From positions 1 to 10,212 of the forward strand of contig CANHIR010000058.1 in the NCBI GenBank assembly GCA_947461015.1: a DNA stretch of 10,212 nt, given 5' to 3'. The translations under genes were made by a program, and so were the position numbers. The notes beneath the pieces are model-generated. The model ran no database searches, was not told the DNA's origin, and saw only the letters and a program-made list of their open reading frames with translations. Positions 1 to 7,561 of this stretch are shown in pieces. Source of the DNA: Bacteroidota bacterium. Its GTDB lineage: Bacteria; Bacteroidota; Bacteroidia; Chitinophagales; Chitinophagaceae. Each line of letters opens with the position of its first letter. The stretch's first letter is position 1.

Positions 1-11
1 ATAAAAGAAGG

Positions 12-2270
12 TTAATTTCCTACAACGCTTAGGAATTTAATGCGCATTATTTTTAGTTGTTCCCAGGTATACTCATTTTCACTTAACTCTTCTTGAGCAA
101 CTTGCAAGGAAGAAGTTTCGCAGTTTTTAAAATATTCAAGTATTTCTTCCTGATCATATTTATCCAACCATTCATCAATGGCATAATCTAAATTTAATTT
201 AGTGCCGCTTGCTGCAATGGTTTCCATTTCCTCTAACAATTCATCTATTTTCAAATCTTTATTTTTTGCGATTGTTTCAATAGATATTTTCTTATCTACG
301 TTTTGAATAATATAAATTTTATTACTGGATTTATTGGCCACCGATTTCATCACAAAATCATCCGGCTTTTCAATATTATTTTCAATAACGTACTTATCAA
401 TTAAATCAACAAAAGGTTTGCCATATTTTATCGCCTTACCTTTGCTTACTCCCTGACATCGCTCTAATTCTTCTAGCGTTGTAGGATACAATGTAGCCAT
501 GTCTTGTAAGGAAGTTTCTAAGAAAATTACAAAGGGTGGAAGTTTCCTTTTCTTTGCTTCAACTTGTCTAACTTCCTTTAACATCTCAAATAGAGGCTCA
601 TCCGCAATAGCGGTGGCATTGGAGCCGCCTTCGGAGTCATCATCTTCCGCATTCGCGTCGTCAAATACTTGATTCAAAACAATTTTAAAGCTGGCTGGCT
701 TTTTAATAAACTTCTCGCCTTTTGGCGTGAGTTTTAAAAGACCATACTCTTCTATATCTTTTTGAATAACAAGCTCCAACATAGCTTGTCTCACCAAGCT
801 GTTCCAAAACAGCGCATCTTTATCTTTTCCTGTTCCAAAAACTGCAAGTTTTTCATGACGATACAACCCAATTTGTGGCGTGTATTCCCCCATTAAAATT
901 TGCACTACATAATCGGCTACAAAACGTTCATCCAATGCCTTAATTGCTTGCAACAACTTAACCAACTCCGGTTTTGCCTCAATGCGTTCCTTGGGATGTA
1001 AACAATTATCGCAATTGCCACAATTTTTATCTTCCCAATCTTCACCGAAATAATGTAATAAACTTCTTCTTCTACAAACACCACTTTCGGCAAAGGCAAC
1101 CGTCTCATTAATTAGTTGCGCACCCACTTCCCTTTCACTTAGTGGCTTGTCTCTTAAAAAATGTTCTAATTTAGTTACGTCTGTATGTGAATAGTATAAA
1201 ATACAATTTCCTTCTAACCCATCTCTTCCTGCCCTGCCAGTTTCTTGATAATAATTTTCTATGGACTTTGGAATATTATAATGAATTACAAATCTAATAT
1301 CCGGCTTATCAATACCCATTCCAAAAGCAATGGTAGCCACAATTACCTGCACGTCTTCATTTAAAAATTGATCCTGCCTGTCTGCTCTTAATTTTTGGTC
1401 CAACCCTGCATGATATGCAACTGCTTTAATATTATTTGCAATTAATAAGTCGGCTAGCTCTTCGGTTGTTTTTCTATTTAAAGTATAAATAATGCCACTT
1501 TTCCCTTTATGCCCAGTGATGTACTTGACAATACTTTTAACGGTTAACTCTTTTTTTACTTTTGGCTGGACCTCGTAATATAAATTTGCTCTATTAAAAG
1601 AAGAAATTAAAATCTCGGGGTCACGAAGTGCTAAGTTTTTTACAATATCGGATTGTACTTTTGGTGTTGCAGTCGCCGTTAAAGCAACAATAGGAACTTC
1701 ATTATTTATTTCTTCCATCATTTCCTTTAACCTTCTGTATTCTGGTCTAAAATCGTGTCCCCATTCTGAAATACAATGGGCTTCATCTACTGCAAAAAAG
1801 GAAACATGCAAGTCACTAAAAAAATCAAGGTTTTCTTGCTTTGTTAAGGTTTCAGGAGCAACATAAAGCAACTTTGTTTTGCCGGATAATAAATCGGATT
1901 TGACTTCCTTAATTTGCCCCTTATTTAAGGATGAATTTAAAAAGTGTGCAACATCGTCTTTTTCACTATACCCTCTCACCAAATCCACCTGGTTTTTCAT
2001 AAGGGCAATTAATGGCGAAACCACAATGGCGCATCCAGGCAGCATCAAAGCAGGCAATTGATAACATAAACTCTTTCCACCACCCGTAGGCATGATTACA
2101 AAAGTATCTCTGCCACTAAGAAGGGACATGATGGCCTTTTCCTGCGTTCCTTTAAACTCCTTAAACCCAAAATTTTGCTCCAAGGCACTTAGCACTGCTT
2201 TTTTATCAAAAGAGTGGTCCATCACATGGACCTGGATGGCTTTTGGAGTAGTTTTTTTAGCTTTTGGCAT
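12..2270 (-). CDS. recQ: ATP-dependent DNA helicase RecQ
   Basis: Superfamily 2 3'-to-5' DNA helicase of recombination and repair, 752 residues. Seen in order: motif 0 around residues 35-45 (FGFKEFKGTQ), Walker A MPTGGGKS at 60-67, DEAH box at 162-165 followed by the RecQ aromatic-rich loop (CISEWGHDFRPEYR), motif III LTATAT at 197-202, and motif VI QETGRAGRD at 342-350. The zinc-binding cysteines are C399, C417, C420 and C423, then a winged-helix RQC region (about 425-525), an acidic Ser/Gly-rich linker (about 537-559) and an HRDC domain (about 560-635). A further ~115-residue tail makes it longer than E. coli RecQ (about 610 residues); such tails are common in Bacteroidota RecQ and usually fold as a helix-turn-helix region. 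The ATG at 2270 gives a short basic N-terminus; the ATG for Met17 (MDHSFDKK) is a possible alternative. Transcribed divergently from kdsD, alone. The stop codon is 12 bp from the window edge, so no downstream gene is visible. Confidence 0.97.
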   Translation of the reverse strand: MPKAKKTTPKAIQVHVMDHSFDKKAVLSALEQNFGFKEFKGTQEKAIMSLLSGRDTFVIMPTGGGKSLCYQLPALMLPGCAIVVSPLIALMKNQVDLVRGYSEKDDVAHFLNSSLNKGQIKEVKSDLLSGKTKLLYVAPETLTKQENLDFFSDLHVSFFAVDEAHCISEWGHDFRPEYRRLKEMMEEINNEVPIVALTATATPKVQSDIVKNLALRDPEILISSFNRANLYYEVQPKVKKELTVKSIVKYITGHKGKSGIIYTLNRKTTEELADLLIANNIKAVAYHAGLDQKLRADRQDQFLNEDVQVIVATIAFGMGIDKPDIRFVIHYNIPKSIENYYQETGRAGRDGLEGNCILYYSHTDVTKLEHFLRDKPLSEREVGAQLINETVAFAESGVCRRRSLLHYFGEDWEDKNCGNCDNCLHPKERIEAKPELVKLLQAIKALDERFVADYVVQILMGEYTPQIGLYRHEKLAVFGTGKDKDALFWNSLVRQAMLELVIQKDIEEYGLLKLTPKGEKFIKKPASFKIVLNQVFDDANAEDDDSEGGSNATAIADEPLFEMLKEVRQVEAKKRKLPPFVIFLETSLQDMATLYPTTLEELERCQGVSKGKAIKYGKPFVDLIDKYVIENNIEKPDDFVMKSVANKSSNKIYIIQNVDKKISIETIAKNKDLKIDELLEEMETIAASGTKLNLDYAIDEWLDKYDQEEILEYFKNCETSSLQVAQEELSENEYTWEQLKIMRIKFLSVVGN

Positions 2271-2367
2271 TTATAAATATCTTAAAATCAATAGTTTCTG
2301 TAAAATTTGTTCCAATAAGTTAACGAAAATAACTAAAGAAATGTTTATTCCCCACTACTATTTTTTT

Positions 2368-2389
2368 AAAACCTTTTTTTTAAGGTTTT
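2368..2389. repeat. Perfect 8-bp inverted repeat in the recQ/kdsD divergent intergenic region
   Basis: The arms AAAACCTT (2368-2375) and AAGGTTTT (2382-2389) are exact reverse complements around a six-T spacer, and a further seven-T run lies just upstream (2361-2367). It lies between two divergent genes, 98 bp upstream of the recQ start and about 60 bp upstream of the preferred kdsD start, so it is not an end-of-gene terminator for any gene seen here. It could be an operator, an upstream promoter element, or chance in a very AT-rich spacer. The rest of the 178-bp spacer (2271-2448) shows only the candidate kdsD promoter listed separately. Confidence 0.5.
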
Positions 2390-2422
2390 CTTAGTTTTCG
2401 GGCATCTAAGGTCATGAAACAT

Positions 2423-2430
2423 TAACTTTG
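2423..2430 (+). promoter_or_regulatory. Candidate Bacteroidota -7 promoter element for the kdsD operon
   Basis: The sequence TAACTTTG matches the Bacteroidota sigma-factor -7 consensus TAnnTTTG exactly. No clear TTTG/TTG -33 element is visible at the usual distance; the best nearby sequence is TTTTCG around 2395-2400. If used, transcription would begin about 7 nt downstream, near 2437, leaving a leader of about 12 nt before the ATG at 2449. The element overlaps the TTG at 2428, which argues against that TTG being the translation start. Confidence 0.5.
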
Positions 2431-2448
2431 TCACTCGTTAATACGCAT

Positions 2449-3411
2449 ATGACAAATAGCATAAAGTCCATCGCAAATAGAACATTACAAATTGAATTAG
2501 CCGCCATCAATGGATTGTCAAATTTTATTGATCAGGATTTTGAAGATGCGGTGAATGCGATTCATAATAACAAGGGGCGATTTATTATCAGTGGCATAGG
2601 AAAAAGCGCCATCATTGCACAAAAAATAGTAGCCACCTGCAATTCAACTGGCACGCCTTCCATTTTTTTGCATGCGGCAGAAGCAATTCATGGCGATTCC
2701 GGGATGATTACAAAAAACGATATTGTTTTAATTATTAGCAAGAGTGGAGAAAGCCCAGAAATTAAAAACCTGGTTCAGTTAGTAAACCATTTTGGTAATA
2801 CCTTAATAGGCATGGTTGGTAATGCCGAAAGCTTTTTAGCAAAGCATTCCAAATTTATATTAAACACCACCGTAGAAAAAGAAGCCTGTGTAAATAATTT
2901 AGCCCCTACAAGTTCTACAACTGCTCAAATGGTAATGGGAGACTTGATTGCCGTTTGTTTAATGGAACTAAATAATTTTAAAGCAATTGATTTTGCTAAA
3001 TTTCATCCAGGAGGAAATTTAGGCAAAAAATTAACCTTAACAGTTGGGCAAATGGCCAATATCAATCCTAAGCCAAGTGTACTGGGTTCAACAAGTTTAA
3101 AAGAAATAATTCACACCATTTCAAAAAATAGGCTTGGTGCCACTGCAGTGGTAGATGATAAAAATAAAGTGGTAGGCATCATCACCGATGGAGATATTAG
3201 AAGAATGCTGGAGCAACATGCAACTATTCAAGACTTAAAAGCGTTGGATATTTATCATAAAGCCCCCATTACAATTTCACCTGATGAACTTGCTGTAAAT
3301 GCTTTGACACTTATGGAACAAAAAGACATTAGCCAAATCATAGTTGCCAATGAAACAACTTATTTTGGTATGATTCATATGCATGATTTAATGAGAGAGG
3401 GAATTTTATAA
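2449..3411 (+). CDS. kdsD: D-arabinose-5-phosphate isomerase (KdsD/KpsF/GutQ family)
   Basis: Cytoplasmic enzyme interconverting ribulose 5-phosphate and arabinose 5-phosphate, the first committed step toward KDO for lipopolysaccharide. 320 residues from the ATG at 2449. SIS domain at about 40-175 with SGIGKSA (48-54), HAAEAIHGD (75-83), SKSGES (97-102) and APTSSTT (152-158), then the family signature FHPGGNLGKKL (185-195). Two CBS domains follow (about 205-262 and 270-320), as in full-length KdsD and unlike the short SIS-only homologs. Lys52, Glu101 and His186 sit at positions that appear to match catalytic residues reported for E. coli KdsD. The frame stays open to a TTG at 2428 (327 residues), but that TTG lies in a likely promoter element and the ATG start gives the usual family N-terminus. 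First gene of a run with manC 18 bp downstream. KdsD versus capsule (KpsF) or GutQ use cannot be told from sequence alone. Confidence 0.93.
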   Translation: MTNSIKSIANRTLQIELAAINGLSNFIDQDFEDAVNAIHNNKGRFIISGIGKSAIIAQKIVATCNSTGTPSIFLHAAEAIHGDSGMITKNDIVLIISKSGESPEIKNLVQLVNHFGNTLIGMVGNAESFLAKHSKFILNTTVEKEACVNNLAPTSSTTAQMVMGDLIAVCLMELNNFKAIDFAKFHPGGNLGKKLTLTVGQMANINPKPSVLGSTSLKEIIHTISKNRLGATAVVDDKNKVVGIITDGDIRRMLEQHATIQDLKALDIYHKAPITISPDELAVNALTLMEQKDISQIIVANETTYFGMIHMHDLMREGIL

Positions 3412-3429
3412 TTAAACGAACAAAAAGGG

Positions 3430-4515
3430 ATGAATAATAAACATCATTATGTAGCCATAATGGCGGGTGGGATTGGAAGTAGATTTTGGCCTATGAGCAG
3501 AACTGCCTACCCTAAGCAATTTTTAGACGTATTAAATACGGGTAAGACATTAATTCAATGGACTTTTGAGCGTTATGCAAAATTTATTCCAATAGAAAAT
3601 ATTTTTATTGTAACCTCGGAAGAATATGTGTCTATTGTAAAAGAACAATTGCCAAACTTGCCGATTGAAAATATTTTAGCAGAACCAAGTCGTAAAAATA
3701 CAGCACCCTGTATTGCATACATTTCATTTAAGTTAGCGCAAAAAGATCCTGAAGCAACCTTTATTGTAGCCCCAAGTGACCACTTGATTTTGGAAGAAGA
3801 AAATTTTCAAACAATTGTAGAAAAGGCTATTGACTTTGTTTCTAATATAAAAGCATTGGTTACTTTAGGTATACAACCTACGAATCCTAATACTGGTTAT
3901 GGATATATTCAATATGAAGGTTTGGAAGTAGCAAAGGGAATTTACAAAGTAAAAACTTTTACTGAAAAACCAAATTTAGAAATTGCACAATCCTTTTTAG
4001 ACAGTGGGGACTTTTTATGGAATGCGGGCATATTTGCTTGGAAAGCAAGCACTATTTTAGCAGCATTTGAAAAATTACAACCCGAAATGTATGAGTTGTT
4101 CGATCAAGCAAAAGACGAATTTAATACAGATAAAGAAAAAGGAGCCATTTCAAAAATATACCCTCAATGCACCAACATTTCTATTGATATTGCCATAATG
4201 GAAAAAGCAGACAATGTTTATGTATTGCCTTCCTCATTTGGCTGGAGTGATTTAGGCACCTGGAATAGTGCTTATGACAATATGGAGAAGGACTATTTTG
4301 GCAATGCAGTAGCTTCTGATAATGTGGTAGTGATTGATGCTACTAAATGTATGATTAAAGCCCCTAAAGATAAATTGGTTGTAGTGCAAGGTTTAGATGA
4401 TTTTATTGTTGTGGACACCAAAGATGTGCTTCTTATATGTAGTAAAGAACAAGAACAATCTATTAAAGAATTTGTGGCCGAGGTAAAAAGGAACAAGGGA
4501 GATAAATACATTTAA
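3430..4515 (+). CDS. manC: Mannose-1-phosphate guanylyltransferase (GDP-mannose pyrophosphorylase)
   Basis: Joins mannose 1-phosphate and GTP to give GDP-mannose and pyrophosphate in the cytoplasm, supplying mannose, fucose or related sugars for glycans. 361 residues. The nucleotidyltransferase signature runs from A12-G13-G14 through R18, W20-P21 to P28-K29-Q30-F31; VAPSDH at 113-118 carries the metal-binding Asp; FTEKP is at 177-181, LWNAGIF at 196-202 and GWSDLGTW at 271-278. All hallmark residues are present. It is about 120 residues shorter than E. coli ManC because it lacks the C-terminal cupin (phosphomannose isomerase) domain, so it should be monofunctional; this short form is common in Bacteroidota. 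The ATG at 3430 directly follows an AAAAAGGG purine run, and kdsD ends 18 bp upstream, so the two are probably co-transcribed. A sugar-1-phosphate guanylyltransferase using another hexose is possible but less likely. Confidence 0.94.
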   Translation: MNNKHHYVAIMAGGIGSRFWPMSRTAYPKQFLDVLNTGKTLIQWTFERYAKFIPIENIFIVTSEEYVSIVKEQLPNLPIENILAEPSRKNTAPCIAYISFKLAQKDPEATFIVAPSDHLILEEENFQTIVEKAIDFVSNIKALVTLGIQPTNPNTGYGYIQYEGLEVAKGIYKVKTFTEKPNLEIAQSFLDSGDFLWNAGIFAWKASTILAAFEKLQPEMYELFDQAKDEFNTDKEKGAISKIYPQCTNISIDIAIMEKADNVYVLPSSFGWSDLGTWNSAYDNMEKDYFGNAVASDNVVVIDATKCMIKAPKDKLVVVQGLDDFIVVDTKDVLLICSKEQEQSIKEFVAEVKRNKGDKYI

Positions 4516-4573
4516 TTAATGTTTAATTCGTAACTTAGATTACAACCATTGCTTCAACTTTAAGTTTCCCCCT

Positions 4574-5638
4574 ATGGCTACGATTATTACTGGAACGGGT
4601 AGTTACATACCCAATATTATAAAAACCAATCTGGATTTCACAAATAATACCTTTTATGGTGAAGATGGAGTATTGATTGCGACTCCCAATGAAGAAATTG
4701 TAGAAAAATTTAAAGACATTACGGGTATCTATGAAAGGAGATACGCTGGTCAAGACATGAATACTTCTGAGATGGCTACGGAAGCTTCCAAGCGCGCCAT
4801 TAAGGACGCGGGCATTGATCCCGAAACCATTGATCAAATCATTGTCGCACATAATTTTGGTAATGTATTGCCAGGCACTATTCAAACAGATACCATTCCT
4901 GCAATCGCATCCCGTGTAAAGAATCAGTTGGGTATTCACAATCCAAATTGTGTGGCTTATGATATTTTATTTGGATGTCCAGGATGGATACAAGGGGTAA
5001 TACAAGCCGATGCCTTTATTAAATCAGGCATGGCAAAACGTTGTTTGGTTATTGGCGCTGAAACATTAAGCCGTGTAGTGGACCCGCATGATAGAGACAG
5101 TATGATATTTAGCGACGGTGCAGGGGCTTGTATTGTTGAAGGAAACACGCATACAGATAGTGGCATTTTAGCAGCCAGTGTGCAAAGTCATTGTAATGAT
5201 GAAGCCTACTATTTATATTTAGGGAAGTCTTACCATCCAGAAGGGGATGATGAAACAAGGTATATAAAGATGAAAGGAAGGAAGGTTTATGAATACGCTA
5301 TTAAGAATGTGCCTATTGCTATGAAGGAATGCATTGAAAAAGCGGGTGTGGATATTAAAGAGGTGAAGAAGTTTTTCTTACACCAAGCAAATGAAAAAAT
5401 GGACGAAGGTTTTATAAAAGCTTTATTCAAACTATACGGAACCAGAGAAGTGCCTGAAAATATTATGCCTATGAGTATACATGATTTAGGTAATAGTTCG
5501 GTAGCGACCATTCCAACCTTATACGATATGGTAAAACATGGCAAATACCCCGAGCATCAATTAAACAAAGGGGATATTGTCATTTTCGCTTCAGTTGGCG
5601 CGGGTATGAATATCAATGCTATTTGTTACAGAGTATAA
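4574..5638 (+). CDS. FabH-like 3-oxoacyl-ACP synthase III family protein
   Basis: Thiolase-fold condensing enzyme, 354 residues. The KAS III catalytic triad is visible: Cys135 in LFGCPGW, His270 in FLHQANEKM and Asn307 in LGNSSVA, followed by the C-terminal glycine-rich GDIVIFASVGAGM. The N-terminal GTGSYIP is typical of the family. Compared with E. coli FabH (317 residues, Cys112/His244/Asn274), it has an extra ~20 residues near the N-terminus and extra residues before the His. From memory it closely resembles a conserved Bacteroidota KAS III paralog rather than the ~335-residue housekeeping FabH. Expected chemistry is decarboxylative Claisen condensation of an acyl-CoA or acyl-ACP with malonyl-ACP, or acyl transfer; the true substrate is unknown. 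It starts 58 bp after manC on the same strand, with only a weak promoter-like TAACTTAG (4531-4538) between, so it may belong to the same transcript. It ends one base from the convergent purF-like gene. Confidence 0.9.
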   Translation: MATIITGTGSYIPNIIKTNLDFTNNTFYGEDGVLIATPNEEIVEKFKDITGIYERRYAGQDMNTSEMATEASKRAIKDAGIDPETIDQIIVAHNFGNVLPGTIQTDTIPAIASRVKNQLGIHNPNCVAYDILFGCPGWIQGVIQADAFIKSGMAKRCLVIGAETLSRVVDPHDRDSMIFSDGAGACIVEGNTHTDSGILAASVQSHCNDEAYYLYLGKSYHPEGDDETRYIKMKGRKVYEYAIKNVPIAMKECIEKAGVDIKEVKKFFLHQANEKMDEGFIKALFKLYGTREVPENIMPMSIHDLGNSSVATIPTLYDMVKHGKYPEHQLNKGDIVIFASVGAGMNINAICYRV

Positions 5639-5639
5639 A

Positions 5640-7487
5640 TTAATATCCTCTAACGTTATTTCCTTCGACATAATTTGCAAAAGCTTTATTACAAACCTTG
5701 TTTCCACCAGGTGTTGGATAGTTGCCTGTAAAGTACCAGTCACCCGTATTGGTTGGACAACATTCATGCAAATCTTCAATGGTTTGATAAATTACTTCTA
5801 CTGGAATGTTTACATTACTTGGTGTAATTAATTGTGCAATTTTATCCGAAATTTCTTCAGGCGTAAATGGTTTGTACAATTGTCTTACCACATTTTCGGT
5901 ATGCAAAGCGCCATTTGCTTCAAGTACTTTAATCTTTTGATAAGTCTCTTCAATCACATTGTTCATGCCTCTTTCATCTAGCAAAGCAATGGCAGCTTTA
6001 AAAGCAATAAAATCACCCATCTTGCTCATATCAATTCCATAACAGTCTGGATACCTTATTTGTGGGGCAGAGGAAACGACTATAATTTTTTTAGGAGACA
6101 AGCGAGACAACATTCTAATTATACTTTCTCTTAAAGTAGTGCCCCTTACAATACTATCATCAATCACCACCAAAGTATCCTGGTCTTTTTTTACCGTTCC
6201 ATAGGTAATATCATAAACGTGCTGCACCATTTCATTTCGATTGGCATCCTCGGTAATAAAGGTTCTCAACTTCACGTCTTTGATCGCAATTTTTTCCTGT
6301 CGAATTTTACGATTCACCATTTCTTCCAAACGTTCGGCATCTACTTCCTTACCCCAACTTAAAATACGCTCTACCTTAATATTATTTAGGTATTGCTCCA
6401 TGCCTTTGATTAGTCCATAAAACGCAACTTCAGCTGTGTTCGGTATATAAGAGAAAATGGTATTTTTTAAATCTTTTTCAATGCGATCTAAAACAATTTT
6501 ACTTAAATGATTGCCTAAAGCAATACGCTCTCTATAAATTTTTTCATCACTTCCTCTTGAAAAATAAATTCGTTCAAAGGAACAAGCTCTTCTTTCTTTA
6601 GGTTCAATTATTTGTTCAATTTTATAGTCGCCTTTATCATCCACAATTAAAGCGGTACCTGGCATTAATTCCAATACTTCATTTTCACCAACGTTAAATG
6701 TAGTTCTAATGGATGCGCGTTCGCTGGCCGCAACAATCACTTCTCCGTCAATATAATAATATGCTGGGCGTATACCGTTGGCATCCCGCATGATAAAACT
6801 ATATCCATTGCCAATTAAACCGCCAATAGTGAAGCCTCCGTCAAATAAGGGCGCAGCTTGTTTTAATACATTAACAATATTGGGTGCATTGGGATTTAAA
6901 GCTTCTTCTTTTACTAAAAAATGATGAATTACTTCCATCATGGCCGCTAAGTCACTTTGCTTTTCAAAAGCACCTGGATCAAAACCTATATGTTGAAATA
7001 ATTCTTCGGTATTCACCAGGTTAAAATTTCCAGCCAAAGCAATATTCTTGCCTGGCACTAAATCTTTTTTTAAAAATGGATGACAAAATTCAACATTGTT
7101 TTTGCCCTGTGTTCCATAGCGTAAATGACCTAATAAAATCTCGCCCATAAAAGGCAGGTGCCCTTTCATTAATCCAGGGTGTTTGGCAATATCAGGTTGA
7201 AATTTTTCAAGTTCCTGTATTTCTAATCCTATTTTGTAAAATAAATCTGCAATGGGCTGAGGAGCACTACTTCTTTGACGATATAAAAAGGGATTGCCCG
7301 CTTCAATATCTAATTTTAAGGTCGCAAGGCCTGCACCATCCTGTCCGCGATTATGCTGCTTTTCCATCAGGAGGTATAACTTATTTAGACCATAAGTTAC
7401 TGAACCTCTTTTTTGTAAATAATACGAAAAAGGTTTTCTAAGTCGAATGTAAGCTAGTCCACATTCGTGTTTAATTTCGTCGCTCAT
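5640..7487 (-). CDS. Amidophosphoribosyltransferase-like protein (divergent PurF paralog)
   Basis: 615 residues; standard PurF is about 470-510. An N-terminal Ntn-type glutaminase domain starts at Cys9 (HECG), which implies removal of an eight-residue propeptide as in B. subtilis PurF. Other matches are RGQDGAG (47-53), GHLRYGTQG (120-128), GNFNLVN (153-159), SD at 178-179, and the RDANGIRP turn (234-241). The phosphoribosyltransferase domain has CSFERIYFSRGSD (302-314) and an intact PRPP loop, VVIDDSIVRGTT (440-451). The C-terminus has WYFTGNYPT (584-592), matching the FTGxYPT end of iron-sulfur PurF enzymes. Oddities: Asn inserted in the usual QHRGQ motif, Phe155 for the oxyanion Gly, an insertion around 365-405, and shifted cysteines (C302, C482, C576, C577, C599). 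The family reaction is PRPP plus glutamine to phosphoribosylamine, first step of purine synthesis, but no pur genes are nearby and this may be a second paralog with another role. The upstream gap (7488-7561) holds only a weak TAAATTCG promoter-like site (7507-7514) and no clear terminator. Confidence 0.88.
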   Translation of the reverse strand: MSDEIKHECGLAYIRLRKPFSYYLQKRGSVTYGLNKLYLLMEKQHNRGQDGAGLATLKLDIEAGNPFLYRQRSSAPQPIADLFYKIGLEIQELEKFQPDIAKHPGLMKGHLPFMGEILLGHLRYGTQGKNNVEFCHPFLKKDLVPGKNIALAGNFNLVNTEELFQHIGFDPGAFEKQSDLAAMMEVIHHFLVKEEALNPNAPNIVNVLKQAAPLFDGGFTIGGLIGNGYSFIMRDANGIRPAYYYIDGEVIVAASERASIRTTFNVGENEVLELMPGTALIVDDKGDYKIEQIIEPKERRACSFERIYFSRGSDEKIYRERIALGNHLSKIVLDRIEKDLKNTIFSYIPNTAEVAFYGLIKGMEQYLNNIKVERILSWGKEVDAERLEEMVNRKIRQEKIAIKDVKLRTFITEDANRNEMVQHVYDITYGTVKKDQDTLVVIDDSIVRGTTLRESIIRMLSRLSPKKIIVVSSAPQIRYPDCYGIDMSKMGDFIAFKAAIALLDERGMNNVIEETYQKIKVLEANGALHTENVVRQLYKPFTPEEISDKIAQLITPSNVNIPVEVIYQTIEDLHECCPTNTGDWYFTGNYPTPGGNKVCNKAFANYVEGNNVRGY

Positions 7488-7561
7488 GATGGTGTTTAAG
7501 GAGACACGAATTTACAATAGTTCCTTAATCTTAACTAGCAACCGGCCGAAAAAAAATTAAA

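Noticed and set aside
2324..2331. TATTTTCG on the minus strand as a recQ promoter
   Set aside because: It has one mismatch to TAnnTTTG and no -33 partner at the expected distance in an AT-rich spacer where such matches occur by chance.
2092..2394. 100-residue plus-strand ORF over the recQ 5' end and spacer
   Set aside because: Two thirds is antisense to the conserved RecQ helicase N-terminus, and the rest is low-complexity AT-rich spacer.
2428..2448. TTG-initiated seven-residue extension of kdsD
   Set aside because: The TTG lies within a consensus -7 promoter element, and the ATG at 2449 gives the usual family N-terminus.
4535..5779. Several 60-135 residue ORFs opposite the KAS III gene and across the convergent junction
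   Set aside because: They lie antisense to or out of frame with genes of clear family identity, show no recognisable motif, and have compositions typical of shadow frames.
7507..7561. Terminator or promoter in the gap between the surA-like and purF-like genes
   Set aside because: A T8 run and a CGGCCG palindrome occur, but no stem precedes the T-run in the right order. The TAAATTCG site has one mismatch to the -7 consensus and no well-spaced -33 element; too weak to list as a feature.
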